5,023 nt of DNA. Source: Halothiobacillus neapolitanus (GTDB lineage Bacteria > Pseudomonadota > Gammaproteobacteria > Halothiobacillales > Halothiobacillaceae). This document shows, one piece after another, positions 1-5,023 of the stretch. Location of the stretch: NCBI GenBank assembly GCA_020721485.1, contig DYMR01000143.1, forward strand, positions 1-5,023, written 5' to 3'. The notes beneath the pieces were generated by a model that was not told where the DNA came from, did no database searches, and worked only from the letters and a program-made list of their open reading frames with translations. The first letter of the stretch is position 1; each line of letters opens with the position of its first letter. Made by a program: the position numbers and the translations under genes.

Positions 1-842
1 TCGGCGGCGCAGGCCGTATTCATCACGACCAACGCCGTCAACGCCGGCGCTTGCACAAACACCGATAAGTTCTGCGCCCGCATCGCGCCCGCCTGATCTG
101 TGGCGCCGCCGTGCTGATGCATCGCCCCGCAGCAGCCCTGCGCGGGCGGAATCCACACCGCAAAGCCCAATCGACGCAACACCTGTTCGGCGGCGCGGGT
201 CGCATCCGCCCCCAACGAGCCCCCCATGCAGCCAATAAACAACCCCACGCAGGGCAAATCGGACGACGGCGGCGCACGCAATGCCGGTGGAATCGAATAC
301 GGGCGCGGCAAGGCTGCCGGCAACACCGCCCCCAATCGCGCCGTCAATCGCCCAAGCAACCGACGCCAAACCGGCACGATTCGATCCAGCCCGACCGCCA
401 GCGCCCACAGTCGCCGCATTCGCTCGCGGTGCGTGAACACGCCATCCCGTAACGCCCGCCACGGCTGTTGCCCCTGAGCTGGCGACGGCGTAGACGCATC
501 CAATAAGTGGCGGGTTTCGTCGATGAGCTGACCGTAGGGCACGAGCGAAGGACACATCGCTTCGCAGGCGCGGCAGGTCAAACAATGATCGAGCGCGCGA
601 ACGACCGAAGCATCCGCCGTCAAGCGCCCATTCGCCAGGCCGAGCATCAGACTGATGCGCCCGCGCGGCCCCTCGGATTCATTTTGATAGAGCGCGAAAG
701 TCGGGCAATGCGGTAAGCACAAGCCGCACATCACACAACTGAGCGCCGCGTGCTGCACCGACGACCAATCGGAGGAAGCCGCCAAGGGCGGCGGCGCGGA
801 AGACGGCGTGGAAGAAGGCGTGGAAGAAGGCGTGCTGTTCAT
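1..842 (-). CDS. glcF: Glycolate oxidase iron-sulfur subunit GlcF-like protein, C-terminus cut by window edge
   Basis: The 280 visible codons encode an (Fe-S)-binding protein of the GlcF family (about 400 aa in E. coli), so about 120 C-terminal residues lie beyond the left edge. Two 4Fe-4S motifs of the form CxxCxxCxxxCP are present: C36, C39, C42, C46 (CVMCGLCLPHCP) and C87, C90, C93, C97 (CLTCRACEAMCP). GPRGRISLM follows the first motif, as in GlcF. A first CCG-type cysteine domain follows, with GCMGG at 204-208, QGCCGAMHQHGG at 235-246 and NTACAA at 275-280. By family knowledge, GlcF passes electrons from glycolate oxidised by the flavoproteins GlcD/GlcE to the respiratory chain at the inner membrane. 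The ATG at 842 is the best start: an in-frame TGA lies four codons upstream (852-854) and a GGTGAG-like ribosome site precedes it. Residues 3-15 are a low-complexity TPSS repeat absent from E. coli GlcF. A related lactate-type or other CCG-domain Fe-S subunit is the main alternative. Confidence 0.85.
   Translation of the reverse strand, partial: MNSTPSSTPSSTPSSAPPPLAASSDWSSVQHAALSCVMCGLCLPHCPTFALYQNESEGPRGRISLMLGLANGRLTADASVVRALDHCLTCRACEAMCPSLVPYGQLIDETRHLLDASTPSPAQGQQPWRALRDGVFTHRERMRRLWALAVGLDRIVPVWRRLLGRLTARLGAVLPAALPRPYSIPPALRAPPSSDLPCVGLFIGCMGGSLGADATRAAEQVLRRLGFAVWIPPAQGCCGAMHQHGGATDQAGAMRAQNLSVFVQAPALTALVVMNTACAA
798..833 (-). repeat. Three tandem 12-bp repeats in the glcF 5' coding region
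   Basis: Three adjacent 12-bp units (810-821 and 822-833 identical, 798-809 with one mismatch) encode T-P-S-S three times at residues 4-15 of the GlcF-like protein. The unit is a multiple of three, so gain or loss of a copy keeps the reading frame. It lies before the first iron-sulfur motif in a probably disordered N-terminal tail. Confidence 0.9.
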
Positions 843-936
843 GGGCTCATCTCACCATGAGCCGCCCAAACAGCGCAAGCAGCGCGGCGCCGAACAGCAC
901 AGACGAGCGCCTCGCCCGTGCAGGATACAAAACCCT

Positions 937-964
937 TTGCAATCTGCGATCATTAGTGTATTCT
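937..964 (+). promoter_or_regulatory. Possible upstream sigma-70 promoter facing rplM
   Basis: TTGCAA (937-942) and TATTCT (959-964) are separated by 16 bp, a fair match to TTGACA/TATAAT. Transcription would begin near 971, about 40 bp before the terminator at 1007-1030. It could therefore drive a short RNA or a terminated rplM leader. The match is moderate, TTGCAA is palindromic, and the region is locally AT-rich, so chance is a real alternative. Confidence 0.35.
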
Positions 965-1006
965 AATTTCGTTAATTGCTGATTTTCCTTTGGTGGTTCT
1001 TATTGG

Positions 1007-1030
1007 CCGGCGCTTGCGCCGGTTTTTTTT
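1007..1030 (+). terminator. Intrinsic terminator upstream of rplM
   Basis: CCGGCG (1007-1012), loop CTTG (1013-1016) and CGCCGG (1017-1022) form a perfect GC-rich stem, followed at once by eight T residues (1023-1030). The T-tract is only on the plus strand, so this acts in the direction of rplM. No plus-strand gene is recognisable upstream (glcF is on the minus strand). Its target is either a short transcript starting in 930-975, read-through antisense to glcF, or an rplM leader. Confidence 0.75.
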
Positions 1031-1082
1031 CGCATCGCAGACCGCGAAAACACCAAAAACACAAATTCCGTTCAGGCACCCC

Positions 1083-1111
1083 TTGTCATCGCCCGATGCT
1101 TTGGCTAGAAT
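1083..1111 (+). promoter_or_regulatory. Main sigma-70 promoter of rplM-rpsI
   Basis: TTGTCA (1083-1088) and TAGAAT (1106-1111) are spaced by the optimal 17 bp, and each is close to consensus. An A-rich stretch at 1047-1067 could serve as an UP element. The segment just after the -10 box (CGCCGCC, 1112-1118) is GC-rich. Such discriminators are typical of ribosomal promoters repressed by ppGpp/DksA, so stringent control is inferred. The predicted start near 1118-1121 gives a leader of about 78 nt. Confidence 0.75.
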
Positions 1112-1130
1112 CGCCGCCTCTTTTGAATCC

Positions 1131-1180
1131 GAAGCCACATTTCTGCTTCAGTTGTTCGCTTCTACTTGTTATTCGCTTCT
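1131..1180 (+). promoter_or_regulatory. rplM 5' leader with repeated GCTTC motifs
   Basis: The leader carries one GAAGC (1131-1135) and three complementary GCTTC copies (1145-1149, 1158-1162, 1175-1179). The last two lie in an imperfect 13-bp direct repeat, GTTgTTCGCTTCT at 1151-1163 and GTTaTTCGCTTCT at 1168-1180. Alternative short helices are therefore possible just before the ribosome site GGAG (1184-1187). In E. coli, L13 represses its own operon through the rplM leader; the same role here is inferred only. Confidence 0.35.
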
Positions 1181-1197
1181 CTTGGAGCCTGAAATAA

Positions 1198-1626
1198 ATG
1201 AAAACCTTTTCCGCCAAAGCGACTGAAATCAAGCGCGATTGGTTTGTTATCGACGCTTCCGGCAAGACCCTCGGTCGCTTGGCGACTGAAGTGGCGCGCC
1301 GTCTGCGTGGCAAGCACAAAGCCGAATTCACGCCGCATGTCGATACCGGTGACTACATCATTATCGTCAACGCGAAAGATGTAAAAGTGACGGGCAACAA
1401 GTCGCAAGACAAGATGTACCACTTCCACACCGGCTTCATCGGCAACATGAAGCACTTCACCTTTGAAAAGCTGATCGAGCGTTCACCGGAACGCGTTATC
1501 GAACTGGCCGTCAAAGGCATGCTGCCGAAAAACCCGCTGGGTCGCGAAATGTACCGCAAGCTCAAAGTCTATGCAGGCAGCGAGCACAATCACGCGGCAC
1601 AACAACCCCAGCCGCTTGAGATCTGA
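1198..1626 (+). CDS. rplM: 50S ribosomal protein L13
   Basis: This 142-aa protein has the same length as E. coli L13 and is recognisable throughout. It has an N-terminal [17 protein letters not shown] block at 14-30, [16 protein letters not shown] at 37-52, and the family signature region at 104-131, including [11 protein letters not shown] and [12 protein letters not shown]. The tail [10 protein letters not shown] is of the gammaproteobacterial kind. L13 binds 23S rRNA early in assembly of the large subunit. The start is supported by GGAG at 1184-1187, 10 nt before the ATG. It is the first gene of a two-gene operon; rpsI follows after 13 nt. A strong promoter at 1083-1111 lies upstream. Its codon use looks less GC-rich than that of uvrB and rnr, as expected for a highly expressed ribosomal gene. 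Confidence 0.98.
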   Translation: MKTFSAKATEIKRDWFVIDASGKTLGRLATEVARRLRGKHKAEFTPHVDTGDYIIIVNAKDVKVTGNKSQDKMYHFHTGFIGNMKHFTFEKLIERSPERVIELAVKGMLPKNPLGREMYRKLKVYAGSEHNHAAQQPQPLEI

Positions 1627-1628
1627 TC

Positions 1629-1633
1629 GGAGA
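1629..1633 (+). promoter_or_regulatory. Ribosome binding site fixing the rpsI start
   Basis: GGAGA ends 6 nt before the ATG at 1640. This selects the conserved S9 start ([13 protein letters not shown]) over an in-frame ATG at 1571, which lies inside rplM and would add 23 residues unlike S9. Confidence 0.85.
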
Positions 1634-1639
1634 ATCATC

Positions 1640-2032
1640 ATGGCAGTCACCCAAAATTACGGTACCGGCCGTCGCAAAACCTCAGCAGCGCGGGTCTTCC
1701 TGCGCCCTGGTAACGGCGCCATCACCATCAACGGCAAAACCATCGAAGATTTCTTCGGTCGTGAAACAGCACGGATGGTTGTGCGTCAACCGCTGGAATT
1801 GCTGGAAGTTGGCAATCGCTTCGATGTGTTCGTCACAGTGGCCGGTGGTGGCCCCAGCGGCCAATCTGGCGCGATCCGTCACGGTTTGACCCGTGCGCTG
1901 ATCGAGTTCGACGAATCCTTCCGGGGCAAATTGCGCGAAGCAGGCTTCGTGACCCGTGATGCGCGTGAAGTGGAACGGAAAAAAGTCGGCCTGCGTAAAG
2001 CCCGCCGCGCGGTTCAGTTCTCCAAGCGTTAA
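1640..2032 (+). CDS. rpsI: 30S ribosomal protein S9
   Basis: The 130-aa product matches S9 in full. It opens with [16 protein letters not shown] at 6-21 and contains [10 protein letters not shown] at 30-39. The S9 signature region [19 protein letters not shown] spans 69-87, and [15 protein letters not shown] spans 109-123. The basic tail ending QFSKR is the extension that, in known ribosome structures, reaches the anticodon region of P-site tRNA. S9 is a late-binding protein of the small-subunit head. It is the second gene of the rplM-rpsI operon, and it ends before a hairpin and a strong terminator, so the operon probably stops here. No other gene follows in the same direction before the convergent uvrB. 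Confidence 0.98.
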   Translation: MAVTQNYGTGRRKTSAARVFLRPGNGAITINGKTIEDFFGRETARMVVRQPLELLEVGNRFDVFVTVAGGGPSGQSGAIRHGLTRALIEFDESFRGKLREAGFVTRDAREVERKKVGLRKARRAVQFSKR

Positions 2033-2040
2033 TCCGTCGC

Positions 2041-2057
2041 CGGTGCGTCGCGCACCG
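2041..2057. other. Short GC hairpin downstream of rpsI
   Basis: CGGTGCG (2041-2047), TCG loop, CGCACCG (2051-2057): a perfect 7-bp inverted repeat starting 8 nt after the rpsI stop. It has no T-tract on the plus strand, so it is not a terminator for rpsI alone. It may protect the mRNA 3' end or assist the terminator just beyond it. Confidence 0.6.
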
Positions 2058-2063
2058 AAATCA

Positions 2064-2092
2064 AAAAACCCTCGCTCATCGCGGGGGTTTTT
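2064..2092. terminator. Bidirectional intrinsic terminator between rpsI and uvrB
   Basis: A 12-bp stem pairs 2064-2075 with 2081-2092 around a 5-nt loop (TCATC), with one G-U pair at 2072/2084. The core CCCTCGC/GCGGGGG is flanked by A residues on the left and T residues on the right. It therefore has a U-tract in both transcripts and serves the convergent rplM-rpsI operon and uvrB. Confidence 0.88.
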
Positions 2093-2141
2093 GCGTTTGG
2101 GCATATCGCCCCGTCCATCCGTCACTGCGCCTCAGCGCTCC

Positions 2142-4172
2142 TCACAACGCATCCACCGCCACCAGTCGCGCCTTGAGTGTCTGCACTTCGTCGCGGGTGC
2201 GCGCGGCGTCTTCAAAGGCCAAATCGCGCGCCTGCTGCATCATTTGTTGTTCAAGCTGGCGGATTTTCTTCAGCAAGGCTTCCGGCGTTTCCACCCCATA
2301 GTCACCGCCCGCTTCCGCCACCCGCCGCTCCGCCCGACGGCCACCCGGCCGCGCGCCGGGAATGCGGGATTCGCCCGCATCCAGAATGTCATCCACCCGT
2401 TTGCTGATGCCGCGCGGGGTAATTCCGTGCTCGGCATTGAAGGCGGTTTGTTTGGCGCGGCGGCGCTCGGTTTCGTCGATGGCGGCCCGCATGGCGTTGG
2501 TGATGCGGTCGGCGTACAAAATCGCCATGCCGCGCAGGTTGCGCGCCGCCCGGCCAATGGTTTGAATCAGCGAGCGCGGCGAACGCAGAAAGCCTTCTTT
2601 GTCGGCATCGAAAATGGCGACCAACGACACTTCGGGAATATCCAGCCCTTCGCGCAACAGGTTGATGCCGATCAGGGCATCGAACACGCCCAAGCGCAGA
2701 TCGCGGATGATTTCGACCCGCTCGACGGTATCCACATCCGAATGCAGGTAGCGCACGCGCACCCCGTGCTCGGCCAGATATTCGGCCAAATCCTCCGCCA
2801 TGCGCTTGGTCAGCGTGGTGATGAGCACGCGCTCGCCCCGCTCGGCACGGGCGCGAATTTCGGACAACACATCATCGACTTGGCTCGCCACCGGGCGAAT
2901 GTCGATCAGGGGATCCACCAAGCCCGTGGGCCGAACCACCTGCTCGACCACCTGCGCGGCGTGGGCTTCTTCATACGCCCCCGGCGTGGCCGACACATGA
3001 ATGGCTTGCGGCATCAACCGTTCAAATTCTTCGAATTGCAGCGGGCGGTTATCCAACGCCGAGGGCAACCGGAAGCCGTATTCGACCAAGGTTTGCTTGC
3101 GCGACCGGTCGCCCTTGTACATCGCGCCCAACTGCGGCACGGTGACATGCGATTCATCAATAATCAGCAGCGCATCGGGCGGCAGATAGTCATATAAACA
3201 GGGCGGCGGCTCGCCCGGCGCGCGCCCCGACAAATAGCGCGAGTAGTTCTCGATGCCGTTGCAGTACCCCAGCTCGTGCATCATTTCCAAGTCGAAGCGG
3301 GTGCGCTGCGCCAGGCGTTGCGCCTCCACCAATTTGTTCGCCGCCTCTAACGCCGTCAGCCGCTCCGTGAGTTCGAGTTTGATGGCATCCACCGCGCTCA
3401 GAATCCGCTCGCGCGGCGTCACATAATGCGACGACGGGTACACCGTGAAGCGCGGCACGCGCCGCCGAATCGCGCCGGTGAGCGGATCGAACAGCGAAAT
3501 CTGCTCGATTTCGTCGTCGAACAACTCCACCCGCACCGCCTCGACATCCGATTCCGCCGGGTGAATATCGATCACCTCGCCGCGCACGCGATAAGTGCCT
3601 CGGCGAAAATCCATGTCGTTGCGGGTGTATTGCATTTCCGCCAACCGACGCAGAATCTGGCGCTGATCGACCCGCTCGCCGCGCACCAAGTGCAGAATCA
3701 TTTTCAGGTAGGCATCGGGATCGCCCAGGCCATAAATCGACGACACCGTGGCGACGATAATCACATCGCGTTGTTCCAGCAGTGCCTTGGTGGCCGAAAG
3801 CCGCATCTGCTCGATGTGCTCGTTCACCGACGCATCTTTTTCGATGAAGGTGTCGGACGACGGCACATACGCTTCCGGCTGGTAATAGTCGTAATACGAG
3901 ACGAAATACTCGACCGCGCTGTGCGGAAAAAACCCCTTCAGCTCGCCATACAACTGCGCCGCCAGCGTTTTGTTCGGCGCCAGCACCAGCGCCGGGCGCT
4001 GCACTTGCGCAATCACATTGGCGATGGTGAAGGTTTTCCCCGAACCCGTGACCCCGAGCAGGGTTTGCTGCGCCAACCCATCCTCCAGCCCCGCGACCAG
4101 TTGCGCGATGGCTTTGGGCTGATCGCCGGCGGGCGCGTAGTCGGTCACCAACTCAAAACGGGCGTGTTGCAT
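2142..4172 (-). CDS. uvrB: UvrABC excinuclease subunit B
   Basis: This complete 676-aa UvrB (673 aa in E. coli) is the damage-verifying, ATP-driven helicase-like subunit of nucleotide excision repair. UvrA loads it on damaged DNA and it recruits UvrC for dual incision. Visible motifs in order: Walker A GVTGSGKT at 40-47; the damage-probing beta-hairpin region [12 protein letters not shown] at 93-104; IIDESH (Walker B) at 337-342; SATPG at 394-398; LTKRMAEDL at 454-462; [16 protein letters not shown] at 502-517; the arginine-finger motif QTIGRAARN at 537-545; and [13 protein letters not shown] at 581-593. An Arg/Gly-rich linker (about 598-625) leads to the C-terminal UVR domain at about 630-667, which contacts UvrC. 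The ATG at 4172 fits the family N-terminus; the ribosome site upstream is weak (a GAG about 10 nt before). It is monocistronic as far as visible, divergent from rnr and convergent with rpsI. No LexA box is apparent upstream. Confidence 0.98.
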   Translation of the reverse strand: MQHARFELVTDYAPAGDQPKAIAQLVAGLEDGLAQQTLLGVTGSGKTFTIANVIAQVQRPALVLAPNKTLAAQLYGELKGFFPHSAVEYFVSYYDYYQPEAYVPSSDTFIEKDASVNEHIEQMRLSATKALLEQRDVIIVATVSSIYGLGDPDAYLKMILHLVRGERVDQRQILRRLAEMQYTRNDMDFRRGTYRVRGEVIDIHPAESDVEAVRVELFDDEIEQISLFDPLTGAIRRRVPRFTVYPSSHYVTPRERILSAVDAIKLELTERLTALEAANKLVEAQRLAQRTRFDLEMMHELGYCNGIENYSRYLSGRAPGEPPPCLYDYLPPDALLIIDESHVTVPQLGAMYKGDRSRKQTLVEYGFRLPSALDNRPLQFEEFERLMPQAIHVSATPGAYEEAHAAQVVEQVVRPTGLVDPLIDIRPVASQVDDVLSEIRARAERGERVLITTLTKRMAEDLAEYLAEHGVRVRYLHSDVDTVERVEIIRDLRLGVFDALIGINLLREGLDIPEVSLVAIFDADKEGFLRSPRSLIQTIGRAARNLRGMAILYADRITNAMRAAIDETERRRAKQTAFNAEHGITPRGISKRVDDILDAGESRIPGARPGGRRAERRVAEAGGDYGVETPEALLKKIRQLEQQMMQQARDLAFEDAARTRDEVQTLKARLVAVDAL

Positions 4173-4403
4173 GCGCGGTCACTCGGTAAAAAACAGTTCA
4201 GCCTGTGGGCGCATCCGATCAGAATATCCCGTCAGAGAATCCGCCAGATAGCCGAAAAACACAGATCATGGTACATTGAAAAGACTATGCGGCGCGGCCA
4301 GCGCGTCAACCGAGAATCAATCGCCCCGATTGCGCCCCATCCGGCGCCGTTGCCTTTTCCGCCCACCGCCGGGCATTTCATTTCCAGTCATACCAAGGTT
4401 TCC
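4173..4403. other. Divergent uvrB-rnr intergenic region
   Basis: These 231 bp should hold the promoters of both uvrB and rnr, but no pair of -35/-10 boxes is convincing on either strand. The half nearer uvrB (about 4185-4290) is AT-richer, the likely place for promoters. A small perfect inverted repeat CAATCG-CCC-CGATTG lies at 4318-4332, within the probable rnr leader. No tRNA and no CTGT-N8-ACAG LexA site is present. Confidence 0.5.
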
Positions 4404-5023
4404 ATGTCGAACGAGACGGTTTCAGACCCGAACGCCCTGCAAGAAGCAGAAAAATACGACAACCCTGTCGCCAGCCGTGATTTCATCCTCGGCATTCTCG
4501 CCGAACATGCCGGCCCGATGACCTTAAGCCGCATGATTTCGCACCTCGAATACGATGGCGATGAAGAGCGCATCGAAGGGCTAACCCGCCGCCTGCGCGC
4601 GATGGAGCGCGATGGCCAAGTCATCCGCAACCGCCGAGGCGGCTATGTGCCCGTCACCCACGCACAACTGGTGCGCGGCCGCGTGCTCGGGCACCGCGAC
4701 GGCTTCGGCTTCTTGATTCCCGACGAAGGCGGCGACGATGTATTCCTCTCGCCGCGCGTGATGCGCGCCCTGCTCAATGGCGACCGCGCCGTGGTGCAAG
4801 TCACCGGCGTCGATCGGCGCGGGCGTCCTGAAGGCAATCTGGTGGAAGTCATCGAGCGCGCGAATGCCGAAATCGTCGGCCGCTTAGTGCTCGAAGCCGG
4901 CATCGCCTTCGTCGTGCCCGATCACGCCCGCATGACGCAAGATGTGCTGGTGCCGATGACCGATCTGTGCGGCGCCAAAGACGGGCAAATCGTCCGCGTG
5001 GCGCTGGTCGAGCAACCGACCCT
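4404..5023 (+). CDS. rnr: Ribonuclease R, N-terminal part, cut by window edge
   Basis: The 206 complete codons match the N-terminus of RNase R (about 800 aa), the processive 3'-to-5' exoribonuclease that degrades structured RNA, including rRNA and mRNA decay intermediates. Near the start, AEKYDNPVASRDFIL (15-29) parallels the E. coli segment AEKYANPIPSREFIL. A winged-helix-like domain at about 22-82 includes the conserved RRLRAMERDGQ (62-72). The first cold-shock/OB-type RNA-binding domain covers about 88-150, with GRVLGHRDGFGFL at 92-104. A second begins near 157 (IVGR, FVVPDHARM at 169-177). The catalytic RNB domain and C-terminal S1 domain would lie beyond the right edge. The start is supported by AAGG at 4395-4398, 5 nt before the ATG. 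It is divergent from uvrB. The close relative RNase II is less likely because it lacks this helical N-terminal extension. Confidence 0.95.
   Translation, partial: MSNETVSDPNALQEAEKYDNPVASRDFILGILAEHAGPMTLSRMISHLEYDGDEERIEGLTRRLRAMERDGQVIRNRRGGYVPVTHAQLVRGRVLGHRDGFGFLIPDEGGDDVFLSPRVMRALLNGDRAVVQVTGVDRRGRPEGNLVEVIERANAEIVGRLVLEAGIAFVVPDHARMTQDVLVPMTDLCGAKDGQIVRVALVEQPT

Noticed and set aside
111..716. Several plus-strand frames of 69-113 codons opposite glcF
   Set aside because: They are antisense to a gene with clear 4Fe-4S and CCG motifs, and their Arg/Gln/His-rich products have no recognisable domains.
852..953. A 33-codon cysteine-rich minus-strand frame (ATG at 953) in the same frame as glcF, separated by one TGA
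   Set aside because: It has no ribosome site before the ATG, and its six Cys codons do not form a known motif. A UGA read-through or selenocysteine role has no support; it looks like leader sequence.
1956..3197. A 413-codon plus-strand open frame overlapping the end of rpsI and antisense to uvrB
   Set aside because: It starts inside rpsI and runs opposite to a fully conserved UvrB frame. The product is rich in Arg, His, Gln and Gly with no recognisable domain, as expected for the mirror of a GC-rich gene.
4193..4205. ACAG and CTGT near uvrB as a LexA-like site
   Set aside because: The half-sites are in the reverse order and only 5 bp apart, not CTGT-N8-ACAG.
4221..4277. Possible -10 boxes (TATTCT on minus, TACATT on plus) in the uvrB-rnr gap
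   Set aside because: Neither has an acceptable -35 box at 16-18 bp, so no promoter was annotated.
4276..4521. An 81-codon plus-strand frame overlapping the rnr start
   Set aside because: It runs out of frame into conserved RNase R coding sequence, is Arg/Pro-rich and has no family resemblance.

Overview
The window looks like ordinary chromosomal DNA from a GC-rich gammaproteobacterium. L13 (142 aa, ending [10 protein letters not shown]), S9 (130 aa, ending QFSKR), UvrB and the N-terminus of RNase R all resemble gammaproteobacterial versions more than betaproteobacterial ones. No species can be named from this evidence. There are no insertion sequences, phage genes, CRISPR arrays, tRNAs or rRNAs. 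All five genes are conserved housekeeping or metabolic types.

Layout: (1) Bases 1-842, minus strand, carry the N-terminal two thirds of a GlcF-type iron-sulfur protein with two 4Fe-4S cysteine motifs; it runs off the left edge. (2) Bases 843-1197 are a divergent intergenic region. It holds a strong plus-strand promoter for the ribosomal protein operon and, further upstream, an unexpected plus-strand intrinsic terminator with a weaker promoter in front of it. (3) Bases 1198-2032, plus strand, are the rplM-rpsI operon (ribosomal proteins L13 and S9, 13-nt gap). (4) Bases 2033-2141 are a tail-to-tail gap with a GC hairpin and a bidirectional terminator. (5) Bases 2142-4172, minus strand, are a complete uvrB (excinuclease subunit B). 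(6) Bases 4173-4403 are a divergent gap with no convincing promoter or LexA box. (7) Bases 4404-5023, plus strand, are the first 206 codons of rnr (RNase R), cut by the right edge.

The genes do not form one pathway. They represent glycolate-type oxidation (GlcF), translation (L13, S9), nucleotide excision repair (UvrB) and RNA decay (RNase R). No new biological system is evident. The most interesting parts are non-coding: the orphan terminator in the rplM upstream region, which may mark a short RNA or an attenuated leader, and the repeated GCTTC motifs in the rplM leader. Within the coding regions, the oddity is a TPSS tandem repeat at the GlcF N-terminus, with no glcD or glcE upstream of it.
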